This document shows, in pieces, positions 8,822 through 16,907 of a DNA stretch of 64,000 nt; the first letter of the stretch is position 1; every line of letters begins with the position of its first letter. Source of the stretch: Nanosynbacter sp. (GTDB lineage: Bacteria > Patescibacteriota > Saccharimonadia > Saccharimonadales > Saccharimonadaceae); contig JABZKD010000004.1 of NCBI GenBank assembly GCA_015257455.1, forward strand, positions 23,328-87,327, read 5' to 3'. The notes under the pieces are model-generated. The model was not told the DNA's origin. It did not search any database and saw nothing but the letters and a program-made list of their open reading frames with translations. The translations under genes and the position numbers were made by a program.

Positions 8822-10036
8822 TTACTCCAACCCCATCACCCCGCGAACTCTCCTAAGACAAGCTAAGAAATATTTAACATCTATATTTGTATTATAAAAA
8901 GCCAAACTCGCTCGCACCACTGCCCCAATCTTTTTCTCTGTCAAAAATGGCTCTGCACACATCATTCCCGCCCGCACCATGACACCAAAATCCGCCAAAA
9001 CCTGCGCCGTATCATGTGCATGCACTCCCCTTACGTTGAAACTAATAATTCCATTTTCTGCAAAATATAGTTCAATATTTTCTTCTTTCCCTAACTCCTC
9101 CCGGATTTTTTCGGTTATTTTTTCTTCTACACCATAAATTTCCGAATGCTCCAGCCAAAATTCTTCCGTCGCAGAAAGTCCAGCAATCGCTCCCATATTT
9201 AGCGTCCCACCTTCAAATTTACTCGGCCCCGGCGCAAAACTCATCTTCACTTTTCCATCCACCAGCTTCACCGATTCCACCATTTCTCCACCATAATTTA
9301 GAGGCTTGAACTTTTTCATCAAATCGTATCTCAAATATACTACCCCCACCCCCATCGGCGCTCCAATCTTATGTCCCGAGAATACTAAGCCATCCACCTC
9401 TAATTCCTTCACGTCAATCTTTTTATGCGCCACTAATTGCGCCGCATCCATCAAAATTAGCCCCTGAAAGCCTAAGCTCCTCAATTCTTTCGCGATATCA
9501 CTACGACCCATCCCCGTCACATTACTCATTCCCGTTATCGCCACAATCTTAATTTTTGGCTCCACCCCCGAAGTATCTGCACGTTCAAGATCTAGCTTCA
9601 CCTCACTCACAAGATCTTCCGTAATTCGCACTTTCTCCCAGTAACGTTCCGAAAAAGCCAAAAGATTACTATGATGAGACTCTAAATCCACCAAAATCTC
9701 CCCCTCATGGCTCCCATCCTCGCTTAGCCACCCCTCAATTCCATTAGCTAGTAAATTTAGTCCCTCCGTCGCATTTTTCACAAAAATCACTTCTAGTGGT
9801 TCACAACCTAAAAACTTAGCAGTTATCTCACGCGCTTGCCAAAGTTCCGCCGTTGCAAGCTCCGACAAGGCATAGACTCCGCGCAAAGGATTCGCATTTT
9901 TCTTTGTATAAAAATCTTGTTCAGCCAAAAGCCCAACCGATAATCTCTGCATGGTAGCCGCGTTATCTAGGTAAACAAAAGGCAGGGTTTCATCCAACTC
10001 ATTTTTCTCAAATATCTCAAATTCTTCTCTGTACAT
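8822..10036 (-). CDS. sufS: Cysteine desulfurase SufS
   Basis: A class II PLP-dependent cysteine desulfurase that releases persulfide sulfur for Fe-S clusters. Seen: VYLDNAAT start, HHSN (residues 121-124), the PLP lysine in SGHKIGAP (Lys223), and the catalytic cysteine in RAGMMCAEP (Cys360). Length of 404 residues is normal. It is followed by sufU, its usual partner, and preceded by sufB after a 104-nt gap. Confidence 0.93.
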   Translation of the reverse strand: MYREEFEIFEKNELDETLPFVYLDNAATMQRLSVGLLAEQDFYTKKNANPLRGVYALSELATAELWQAREITAKFLGCEPLEVIFVKNATEGLNLLANGIEGWLSEDGSHEGEILVDLESHHSNLLAFSERYWEKVRITEDLVSEVKLDLERADTSGVEPKIKIVAITGMSNVTGMGRSDIAKELRSLGFQGLILMDAAQLVAHKKIDVKELEVDGLVFSGHKIGAPMGVGVVYLRYDLMKKFKPLNYGGEMVESVKLVDGKVKMSFAPGPSKFEGGTLNMGAIAGLSATEEFWLEHSEIYGVEEKITEKIREELGKEENIELYFAENGIISFNVRGVHAHDTAQVLADFGVMVRAGMMCAEPFLTEKKIGAVVRASLAFYNTNIDVKYFLACLRRVRGVMGLE

Positions 10037-10140
10037 TTCGTTTATCCTTAACTTTTTTATTCAATTTTTGGCACATCTTCTATTCAATTTAGTACGCCAC
10101 TCACAGTTTAATTTACTTATGCTTAAATCTTGTATTCATG

Positions 10141-11520
10141 CTACATATTCTGCATTTCTAACTTAATTAAGTTATTCATTTCCATCGCATATTCTAGTGG
10201 CAAAGCTTTCGTAATTTCTTCCGAAAATCCTCGAATTAAAATCTCCTTCGCTTTTTCCTCGCCAATTCCGCGTGTCGCAAGATAATATAAAATCTCTTCT
10301 GATAATTTCCCCACCGAAGCCTCATGCGTTACTTCCGCCTCCCCAGAATTCACATCCACCATTGGCTCTGCATAAGCCCTCGATTCGTTATCTAAAATCA
10401 ACGATTTGCAATCAATGTAAGCCTTCACCCCTTTTACCCCCTTCCCTACTTTCGCCAGAGTTTTCGTCATACTCACACCCCCATTTTTCGACACCGACTT
10501 ACTCCGTATAATCGCCGATGTATTATCCGCCAAACAAATCGCTTTCGCTCCAGAGTCCAAAATTTGTTCACCTGAAGCCAAACTCATCCCCAAATATTCC
10601 ATTTTCGCCCCCTCTCCCTTTAAGATCGTCGTCGGATACAACATTGTCACCTTCGAGCCAAAAGTCCCTGACACCCACTCCATTTCCCCGCCCGCTTCGA
10701 CCAACGCTCGCTTAGTATTCAAATTGAACACATTTTTTGACCAACTTTCTACCGTCGAAAATCGCATTTTTGCCCCCTTTTTTACAAAAATCTCTACCGA
10801 TCCCACGTGTAGATTATTTTTTTCATACTTTGGCGCTGAACATCCCTCAATAAAATGCAGTTCGCTTCCCTCATCTACCACGATTAAGGTATGTTCGAAT
10901 TGCCCAATCCCCGGTTCATTCATTCGATAATAACTCTGAATTGGTAGCTCCGCCGCCACCCCCTTAGGTACATAAATAAATGACCCGCCACTAAACATTG
11001 CCGCGTGTAACCCCGCAAATTTATGATCATTTTCTGGTATCAACTTCATAAAATGCTCTAAAAAGATTTCACCCACTGGCGCCCCATATTTTGCCAAATC
11101 TTCCTCTGAGCTCTTCTCTGTTGCAAGAATTGCTTCCTCTAGTGGCAAAAACACCACGCCAGATTGCGCTAATTTTTCGCGCATTCGGTGATAAACCACC
11201 TCCGAATCAAATTGCGCCCCCACGCCAGCCAAGCCCTCTTTTTCCGCCTCTGGAATTCCTAAAGCTTCGAAAGTTTCTCGAATTTCCGCCGGTACCTCAT
11301 CCCAAGAAGTTTTTACCTCAACATCATCCACTTCCTTATAAAATCGGATCCCCCCTGCGTCAATCTGCGAAATTAATTCCTCTACCCCTGGCAACATCTT
11401 TCCAAGATTCTGTTTTTGCCAAGCCTGCACTCCCAGAAGTCTTTTTTCTAGCACCCATTCCGGCTCTCTTTTTTGTCGATGAATCGCCTCCGCCGCTCGA
11501 CGCACTACCTCTTTTTTCAT
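10141..11520 (-). CDS. sufB: Fe-S cluster scaffold protein SufB
   Basis: Scaffold subunit of the SUF complex. The 459-residue sequence has the SufB hallmark regions: SGGSFIYVPKGV, FEHTLIVVDEGSELHFIEGCSAP, the C-terminal beta-helix with SVSKNGG, and the terminal region HEASVGKLSEE with LYYLATRGI. It overlaps sufC by 4 nt (ATGA), so the two are translationally coupled. No sufD is found in the cluster, so SufB probably pairs with itself as SufB2C2. Confidence 0.92.
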   Translation of the reverse strand: MKKEVVRRAAEAIHRQKREPEWVLEKRLLGVQAWQKQNLGKMLPGVEELISQIDAGGIRFYKEVDDVEVKTSWDEVPAEIRETFEALGIPEAEKEGLAGVGAQFDSEVVYHRMREKLAQSGVVFLPLEEAILATEKSSEEDLAKYGAPVGEIFLEHFMKLIPENDHKFAGLHAAMFSGGSFIYVPKGVAAELPIQSYYRMNEPGIGQFEHTLIVVDEGSELHFIEGCSAPKYEKNNLHVGSVEIFVKKGAKMRFSTVESWSKNVFNLNTKRALVEAGGEMEWVSGTFGSKVTMLYPTTILKGEGAKMEYLGMSLASGEQILDSGAKAICLADNTSAIIRSKSVSKNGGVSMTKTLAKVGKGVKGVKAYIDCKSLILDNESRAYAEPMVDVNSGEAEVTHEASVGKLSEEILYYLATRGIGEEKAKEILIRGFSEEITKALPLEYAMEMNNLIKLEMQNM

Positions 11521-12251
11521 TTCGCGCCCCCCTCATCCAATACTCGCACCAAACTCTCATCGCCGCACTCACCATCCGCCACTACTAGCTTCCCATCCAC
11601 CAGCTCGACCACCTTATCTACCTTCAATTTTTCCAAAATTCTCAGATTATGTGAAGTGATTAAAAAACTCGCCCCAGTTTCTTGCTGATAATCCGCCAAA
11701 ATTTGCGAGATTTTTCCCGCCGACTCCATATCTAATCCCGAATCCAGTTCATCCAACATACAAAATTTTGGCTTCAAAGCCAACATCTGTAAAATCTCGT
11801 TCTTTTTCTTTTCTCCTCCAGACATTCCCACCCCACATTCACGCTCCATAAAAAACATCGGAAGCCCCAAAATCTTTTGATTTGCCATCAAGCCATTACG
11901 CACCTCATCGAGCCGCATTTTTTCACCACGTTCCATTAATCCAGTTCGCACAATTTCTGTCGTAGAAACTCCATTTACTTCCGGCGGCGTCTGAAAACTC
12001 AAAAACATCTCGAGAAGACTTCGTTTCTCAGTACTTAAACTCTGAATTTTCTCTCCACAAAATTCAATTTCTCCCTTCAAAATTTCATATCGTGGATCCC
12101 CCATAATCGCTCCTAACAGTGTCGATTTACCAGAACCGTTTTTCCCTTTAAGTACCAAAGTTTCTCCCGGCAAAATCTCAAAATTCACCCCCCGAAGCAC
12201 CACTTGCTGATTTTTCTTAATCGCCACCGTCAAATCTGAAACTCTGAACAT
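11517..12251 (-). CDS. sufC: SUF system ATPase SufC
   Basis: ABC-type ATPase that drives the SufB scaffold. Walker A GKNGSGKS (residues 36-43), signature MSGGEKKK, Walker B CMLDELDSGLD and the switch His (TSHN) are all present. It lacks membrane partners, as usual for SufC. First gene of the suf operon; the leader carries a GAGGTG ribosome binding site and a TATAAT box near 12285. Confidence 0.94.
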   Translation of the reverse strand: MFRVSDLTVAIKKNQQVVLRGVNFEILPGETLVLKGKNGSGKSTLLGAIMGDPRYEILKGEIEFCGEKIQSLSTEKRSLLEMFLSFQTPPEVNGVSTTEIVRTGLMERGEKMRLDEVRNGLMANQKILGLPMFFMERECGVGMSGGEKKKNEILQMLALKPKFCMLDELDSGLDMESAGKISQILADYQQETGASFLITSHNLRILEKLKVDKVVELVDGKLVVADGECGDESLVRVLDEGGAK

Positions 12252-12331
12252 TGCACCTCAATCTCTTCTTTATTAAATTATAACATTGTCTCTTGATAGA
12301 ATGAATTATCTGCGTTATAATTAAAGAACAA

Positions 12332-12406
12332 TCCCCTGTAGCTCAATGGTGGAGCAAGAAGCTGTTAACTTCGAGGTTGTCAGTTCGAGCCTGACCGGGG
12401 GAGCCA
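12332..12406 (+). tRNA. tRNA-Asn(GTT)
   Basis: A 75-nt cloverleaf with acceptor TCCCCTG/CGGGGGA, D arm, anticodon loop CTGTTAA (anticodon GTT) and a TTCGAGC T loop. CCA is encoded. An intrinsic terminator follows immediately. Confidence 0.95.
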
Positions 12407-12415
12407 TATGAAAAA

Positions 12416-12440
12416 TCAGGCCCTAAAGGCCTGTTTTTTA
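12416..12440 (+). terminator. Terminator after tRNA-Asn
   Basis: CAGGCCCTAAAGGCCTG hairpin followed by a T6 run. Confidence 0.85.
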
Positions 12441-12627
12441 TATTCCCAAGTTTAGTTACGCCAATTTTTATAAGTTTGTCATCTTCGTTTCCCTCCAAAT
12501 TGGCTAATGAATACCATTTAGTAGGAGTTTTGTTGTTTTATTGCTGCTTTTACTGCTGCTTTATCTGAGACTCTCATTCAAACTTTATATTATATAACAA
12601 AACCTGCGTGATTTAGTGCGAAGTAAA

Positions 12628-13212
12628 TTATTCTCTTTCGCCAATTTCGTCCAATATCATTTCAGATATATTAAATCCAAAGAACATTGCTTCCATCTCT
12701 ACAAACTGACTAGCGTAGTCGTTTGCACAATGAGTTTCTGTAGACTTATAATTATTAAACTCATAGGAATACAGTTCCGACCTTTCCATATCACTATTAG
12801 AAACTTTATGCTGGTAAGCGTGAAACATCTCGTGGGCTATAATCCCGAATATTTTACATGCGAGTTCCTTTTTACCTAAACGAGAATCGCCGATTCCAGT
12901 CCGTATGACTATCGAATTATTAGAGTGTTTGTAAAAAGATTTTGGTTTCTCTTCAAACGAAGTCTCATATTTCATTTCTGGGTCTATATCTAAAACTTCT
13001 GATAATCTTGAATAGAGTGCATTGCCCGCAGGTTTAAAATCTTCGTATTTATAAAATCTGGATATAATTTTATCGTGGTCTGAATTTTTGAATTTTTCTA
13101 CGAATGGCCGAACGACATCTTTTATCTCTTCTTTATTTTTTTCCCAAAAATCAAGCCCGAACTTATCTTCTTGGCTGCTTAGGTCTTCGTTTTTTAAAAT
13201 CTCATTATTCAT
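12628..13212 (-). CDS. Putative zincin metallopeptidase-like protein
   Basis: 194 residues. The segment IIAHEMFHAYQ holds an HExxH zinc motif, and an acidic FVEMEAMFFG about 45 residues later could supply the third ligand, as in gluzincins. The first 115 residues are polar and charged with no signal peptide, so it is probably cytosolic. It sits alone between tRNA-Asn and mini-RNA A, with a short leader after a TATAAT box. Substrate unknown. The fold call rests on the motif and its spacing only. Confidence 0.5.
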   Translation of the reverse strand: MNNEILKNEDLSSQEDKFGLDFWEKNKEEIKDVVRPFVEKFKNSDHDKIISRFYKYEDFKPAGNALYSRLSEVLDIDPEMKYETSFEEKPKSFYKHSNNSIVIRTGIGDSRLGKKELACKIFGIIAHEMFHAYQHKVSNSDMERSELYSYEFNNYKSTETHCANDYASQFVEMEAMFFGFNISEMILDEIGERE

Positions 13213-13259
13213 TATAATATTTTCATTATAGCATAGATCAACGGCACCAAAACAAACTA

Positions 13260-13288
13260 TTGCTTTTGCGGCCCCTTTTTACTATAAT
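13260..13288 (+). promoter_or_regulatory. Promoter of mini-RNA A
   Basis: TTGCTT (13260-13265), 17-nt spacer, TATAAT (13283-13288). It fires away from both neighbouring genes and leads straight into the two-hairpin RNA. Confidence 0.65.
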
Positions 13289-13294
13289 GTAAAC

Positions 13295-13350
13295 ATATTC
13301 GGCACCTAGCCGCACACACCCCAACCGAAAGGTTGGGGCAAATTTTTTAT
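13295..13350 (+). ncRNA. Two-hairpin mini-RNA A (candidate)
   Basis: About 55 nt: conserved ATATT, hairpin 1 (CGGC, 5-nt loop, GCCG; 13300-13312), linker CAC, hairpin 2 (CCCCAACC, GAAA tetraloop, GGTTGGGG; 13319-13338) and a T6 run. It has its own promoter. The RNA at 14199-14249 shares the same layout and flanking bases while the stems differ in compensating ways, which argues for selection on structure. Too short to encode a protein; no start codon with a ribosome binding site is visible. Confidence 0.6.
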
Positions 13351-13387
13351 TCAAGTGGTGCAGGAAAGTCATTTTTCTAGTCAGCAA

Positions 13388-13411
13388 AAATCCCCTCTCT
13401 CGAGGGGATCC
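13388..13411 (-). terminator. Terminator of the 13439-13978 gene
   Basis: Minus strand ATCCCCTCGAGAGAGGGGAT hairpin followed by TTTTTG. Confidence 0.75.
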
Positions 13412-13438
13412 ATAATTAAAGGAGCATTTTTCGCTAAG

Positions 13439-13978
13439 TTACCAAGCGAACTCTATGCCGCGTTGTCTTGCCCGAATAAATAACACGACTACAGTAGCCA
13501 TCATCGTCAAAGCTAAAATATACACATTAAACGCCATTGCAACCAGCATCAAAGCTGGCATTAATGCTAAAAATACCAGAGAACTTGATGTAAAATTTTC
13601 TTTTATATCCTCATTCTTAGTATTTCTAAGATTCTTCTTATACATTAACCATTCGCCGATTGTGTTAATAACCAAAACAATAAAGCTGAAATATGCAATC
13701 GTTACAAATCCATCAGACTTCTTTAAATAAAAAAATGAAATCCAAGATGTTAGCTCACAAACGATTCCGTGTATATATATTTGACCTAAGTCAATATTCT
13801 TTTTCTTAAGTTCCTCATCTGACATCGACGAATCGTCGAAAAACTTAATCGCTAGAACCATAAAACCTATAGCTGCAATCTGCAACCCATAACGATAACC
13901 ATTCAAGCAAAGCAACATGAAGATAATACATCCAAAAATCTTCAACCAACAAGTTACAATTGTATTTATTTTGTGCAT
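13439..13978 (-). CDS. Multi-pass membrane protein, unknown function
   Basis: 179 residues with five or six hydrophobic segments, starting with a TM at about residues 10-30, then pairs around 30-45, 68-105 and 125-165. A soluble loop (SSMSDEELKKKNID) lies after the second segment. The ATG at 13978 (MHKINT) follows an AGGAGG ribosome binding site by 5 nt; an in-frame GTG two codons earlier overlaps that site. I recognise no family. It lies in the poorly conserved island between tRNA-Asn and 17.2 kb. Confidence 0.6.
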   Translation of the reverse strand: MHKINTIVTCWLKIFGCIIFMLLCLNGYRYGLQIAAIGFMVLAIKFFDDSSMSDEELKKKNIDLGQIYIHGIVCELTSWISFFYLKKSDGFVTIAYFSFIVLVINTIGEWLMYKKNLRNTKNEDIKENFTSSSLVFLALMPALMLVAMAFNVYILALTMMATVVVLFIRARQRGIEFAW

Positions 13979-14164
13979 ACGCACCTCCTTGTAAAAATAC
14001 TAGGCCACTAAGGCCTCAAATGAAATTTACTGACCAAGGCCAGTAAATTAGTTACTTTCATATTATCTCACATTTATTAAAAAATAGCAAACAAAAGATC
14101 ACACTCCAATCTATTTACTAAAAGTCATCACCATAAAATAGTTATTTTATTTACAATAATAACC

Positions 14165-14192
14165 TTGATTTTTAATTATTCCCTGATACAAT
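14165..14192 (+). promoter_or_regulatory. Promoter of mini-RNA B
   Basis: TTGATT (14165-14170), 16-nt spacer, TACAAT (14187-14192). Confidence 0.55.
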
Positions 14193-14198
14193 AAGATT

Positions 14199-14249
14199 AT
14201 ATTCGGGGATTTCCCGCACCCTAGTCGCAAGACTAGGGGAAATTTTTTA
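14199..14249 (+). ncRNA. Two-hairpin mini-RNA B (candidate), antisense to the toxin 3' end
   Basis: Same design as the RNA at 13295-13350: ATATT, hairpin 1 (CGGG, 5-nt loop, CCCG; 14204-14216), linker CAC, hairpin 2 (CCCTAGTC, GCAA tetraloop, GACTAGGG; 14219-14238) and a T6 run at 14243-14248. Its terminator overlaps the stop codon of the convergent MazF-like gene. The stems vary between A and B with pairing kept; the loops are 5 nt and GNRA in both. Confidence 0.6.
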
Positions 14250-14657
14250 TAAATATAACTTTTTAAATCCCTCATATATTTTAGACATATCTTTCTCGTC
14301 TAATTGACCTAAACGAGTATATAATCTCGCACTACTAAAAACTTTCGCCTGAGAAAGCACCGCATATACATTTTTGTTTTGAAATGAAAATTCTATATAC
14401 CAAGAACCGCTATGTTTTTGAGTTGATAACGGAATTCCCATAAACCCTAAATGACTCAATTTCCGATAAACTAAAACTGGTCGTGAAAAGTATTCACTCT
14501 TACCATTTATTTCGACACCAACATTTTCACCAATGGCCGTCCACCAAACCTCACCATTATTTATTCGTGGAATTTTATACTCAGATATATTATGTTTTAT
14601 TTCTTTAATAACGAACCATTTATCTAGAAGTTCATGCTTAATTTTTTCGTTGTTCAT
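14247..14657 (-). CDS. MazF/PemK-like toxin (orphan)
   Basis: 136 residues matching the PemK/MazF fold: GEVWWTAIGENVGVEI replaces the usual GDIVWVxxGxNxGxE, then SRPVLVYRKLS, then FMGIPLSTQ, then the C-terminal LSQAKVFSSARLY and an amphipathic helix. In the family these are ribosome-independent mRNA endonucleases. No antitoxin gene lies upstream or downstream; the upstream gap of 189 nt holds no open frame. It has a GAGG ribosome binding site. It may be a solitary RNase, or be controlled by an RNA. Family call fairly sure, activity inferred. Confidence 0.72.
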   Translation of the reverse strand: MNNEKIKHELLDKWFVIKEIKHNISEYKIPRINNGEVWWTAIGENVGVEINGKSEYFSRPVLVYRKLSHLGFMGIPLSTQKHSGSWYIEFSFQNKNVYAVLSQAKVFSSARLYTRLGQLDEKDMSKIYEGFKKLYL

Positions 14658-14794
14658 AAAAACCTCATTTTTATAAAAAACATACGAAAACTAGAAAATC
14701 CATCAAAATATCCCAAAAGTTTAACAGTTAATAAGTCAACTGCATATCCCCGATATCAATATATCACTCATTAGTAAAAAGCGTCAAACATTGC

Positions 14795-14822
14795 AAAAAC
14801 CCCAATCTCACGATTGGGGTTC
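14795..14822 (-). terminator. Terminator of the EEP gene
   Basis: AACCCCAATCTCACGATTGGGGTT forms a 10-bp hairpin with a T-rich 3' side on the minus strand. Confidence 0.7.
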
Positions 14823-14846
14823 CCTAATTTTCAGAAATCTAACTAA

Positions 14847-15581
14847 TTATTTTATCTCAATCTCAGCCGAAATTCCCAAGTGGTCCGAAGCATAACCATC
14901 ATGTACCATAAAGTTTTTCGCTTCCAATTTATCGTTTGGCATAATATGGTCACATGGCACCTCGCCATTAAATTTCAAACCCGAAAGTGTATTTTTCACT
15001 CCATTTTCATAGGTCAAATCACGCAAAAAATCCAATTCTCTCATCGCTGGCGCCTCGTGTCTCACATTCAAATCACCACAAAGCACAAATGGCTTATCTT
15101 GATACGGTTGAATAATCTCCGCCAAATGCTTAAATGCCTTCACTGTATCCTCGTCCCCGAGTGGTTGCGAACGCCAAAATCCATGATGATTTGCGATCAC
15201 CACACCGTTTTCTAATTCCACCACCTGCACATTTAGATTGTTTGAACACATTTTTTCCAGAATCGTATGTTCCGTATATTCCCCGTTCACAAAAGTGTTC
15301 ATTGTCGAGCGAAACGGAATTCTACTTAAAATCATATTTCCTAGCTCAAAACTTCCGTTCGCTATATCACTACTCCAGTTTGGCGAAAAATAAGCATACG
15401 GCATCCCCGTCGCCTGCTTGATCGCTTCCGCGTCAAAACAAAGTCGCGCTAAATGCACCTGACAATTCTCTGAGCTCATCACCTCCTGCATACAGATTAC
15501 ATCAAAGTTATTATTTTCCAAAAAGCGTTTTAATTCCCCCTCCACTTTTCCCATCCATACGTTCAATTGTAAAATTTTCAT
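14847..15581 (-). CDS. Endonuclease/exonuclease/phosphatase (EEP) family protein
   Basis: 244 residues with the EEP catalytic layout: Asn in QLNVW, Glu in CMQEVM, His in NHHGFW, GDLNVRHEAPAM (catalytic Asp and Asn), CDHIM and the terminal SDHLGI. Family members cleave phosphodiester or phosphomonoester bonds with Mg2+; the substrate cannot be told. No signal peptide. The ATG at 15581 (MKILQLN) lies 6 nt after TACAAT, so leaderless; an upstream in-frame start would include the promoter. Confidence 0.85.
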   Translation of the reverse strand: MKILQLNVWMGKVEGELKRFLENNNFDVICMQEVMSSENCQVHLARLCFDAEAIKQATGMPYAYFSPNWSSDIANGSFELGNMILSRIPFRSTMNTFVNGEYTEHTILEKMCSNNLNVQVVELENGVVIANHHGFWRSQPLGDEDTVKAFKHLAEIIQPYQDKPFVLCGDLNVRHEAPAMRELDFLRDLTYENGVKNTLSGLKFNGEVPCDHIMPNDKLEAKNFMVHDGYASDHLGISAEIEIK

Positions 15582-15597
15582 GCTTATATTGTACATC

Positions 15598-15623
15598 AAA
15601 AATCCCCTCATTGAGGGGATTTA
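15598..15623 (-). terminator. Terminator after the membrane-protein pair
   Basis: Minus strand AATCCCCTCAATGAGGGGATT hairpin then TTTTTG; ends the transcript of 16907-15672. Confidence 0.75.
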
Positions 15624-15671
15624 AAAATTTTAGTGAAATTAGTGATTCAACGCGAGGTTCGCAAAGTATTT

Positions 15672-16268
15672 TTACCTCTCTTCCATTTCTTCAGGTTCAC
15701 ATTCTTTCTCTTCTACATCGAACTGAAAGTCGTCATCATCTGAAACCAACGGCCAAACCCCCATTGAGAATAGCGTTATGCTTATCGCTATACACACTAA
15801 AAGTTCTGCCCAATTTCGACAAGCCATAATAGTTAATCCCCATAATGGGATTAACATCATTGAAAAGAACCAGATATTCGCTAGACTTTTCCGCATTTGC
15901 TCCGAATATTTGTCATGTGTAAAAACCCAAATAATCAGACAATAACAGAATAAAAATCCTACCATGAAAAATACAATTGTTGGTATTGAGTTTCCACATA
16001 CATAAAAGACCATCAGCATTACCAAAATTCCATAAACAAAATCTGCTAATGACACTCGACCTTCGAGTAGTGTCTCTCCTAGCATCCAAAAATCACATTC
16101 CTGTTTCCTGAAAATTGCCTGCCGAAAATAGTCTATCATTACAACCGCAAATCCTAATATGCTAATACCGACACCTACCTGAGGGTCACTCAAACAGATA
16201 ATCGTCGAAATTAAACATAACAGAATTCTCATTAAATTTCTATTGCTAAGTTTAAACAATTGTTTCAT
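15672..16268 (-). CDS. Multi-pass membrane protein, unknown function
   Basis: 198 residues with six likely TM segments and a very acidic C-terminal tail (DDDDFQFDVEEKECEPEEMEE). Second gene of a pair with 16305-16907, 36 nt apart, from the promoter near 17063. The pair resembles each other in size and topology but not clearly in sequence. No family recognised. The acidic tail probably faces the cytoplasm given the basic N-terminus. Confidence 0.6.
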   Translation of the reverse strand: MKQLFKLSNRNLMRILLCLISTIICLSDPQVGVGISILGFAVVMIDYFRQAIFRKQECDFWMLGETLLEGRVSLADFVYGILVMLMVFYVCGNSIPTIVFFMVGFLFCYCLIIWVFTHDKYSEQMRKSLANIWFFSMMLIPLWGLTIMACRNWAELLVCIAISITLFSMGVWPLVSDDDDFQFDVEEKECEPEEMEER

Positions 16269-16304
16269 TTTCCCCCTCCATTTTTTCCTACACTTCCCGC
16301 GTTT

Positions 16305-16907
16305 TTAGTGATTTAACACCCCCACACAGGCTAAATAAGTCAAAACCGCAGCCATAATTAAAACATAGCTCAAGATCAAATAAATCGCACCTGACAAAAT
16401 TCGATTTAGCTTCAGAAAACTTTTCTCAAATTCCGCTGGCCAAAAAATCTGCAGACCATAAAAAGCTGTCGCTAGACTCACCAACATTAGTGCAAAAATC
16501 GTCGCCAACTTCTCCGTTCCCGGAATAAAAATATACACGCTATAGGTTAAAAAAATCCATGCATGCATATTATTACAGAATTTTCGATTCAAGCTTAGCT
16601 CTTCTGACAGGAATTTCACCCACTTGTTATTTACTCGCATATATGGGTCTAGCCAATACGCATTCACCAGCAGGCTCGGCAAAACCATCACCGGAAGTCC
16701 GATCATTAAAATCGCCATCTTATAGCCATTTATCACCGAAAATCCAAAAAATAACACCATTAAACTAATTGCCACCTCTAGCAGCATAATTCCGTTTAAT
16801 ACTCTAGTGCGTCGATTTTTCTCTTGCATCGCTAAGGCGATTTTTTCATCTTCAAAGTCATTCACTGCCTTACTTAATTTAATCAATTCCACGAAATTTC
16901 CCTCCAT
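16305..16907 (-). CDS. Multi-pass membrane protein, unknown function
   Basis: 200 residues: a charged N-terminal 35 residues (LSKAVNDFEDEKIALAMQEKN), then TM pairs at about 37-80, and further TMs around 115-195. First gene of a two-gene operon, with an AAGGAGGG ribosome binding site. Its transcript has a long leader of about 140 nt with pairing potential (see 16932-17050). No recognised domain. Confidence 0.6.
   Translation of the reverse strand: MEGNFVELIKLSKAVNDFEDEKIALAMQEKNRRTRVLNGIMLLEVAISLMVLFFGFSVINGYKMAILMIGLPVMVLPSLLVNAYWLDPYMRVNNKWVKFLSEELSLNRKFCNNMHAWIFLTYSVYIFIPGTEKLATIFALMLVSLATAFYGLQIFWPAEFEKSFLKLNRILSGAIYLILSYVLIMAAVLTYLACVGVLNH

Noticed and set aside
10272..11688. Several open frames of 65-165 codons on the plus strand across sufB and sufC
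   Set aside because: They are Ser/Pro/Leu-rich antisense shadows of clear genes on the minus strand.
13295..13350. preQ1 or other known small riboswitch at the mini-RNA
   Set aside because: The downstream gene lies on the opposite strand and the sequence ends in its own terminator; the preQ1 loop and A-rich tail are not present.
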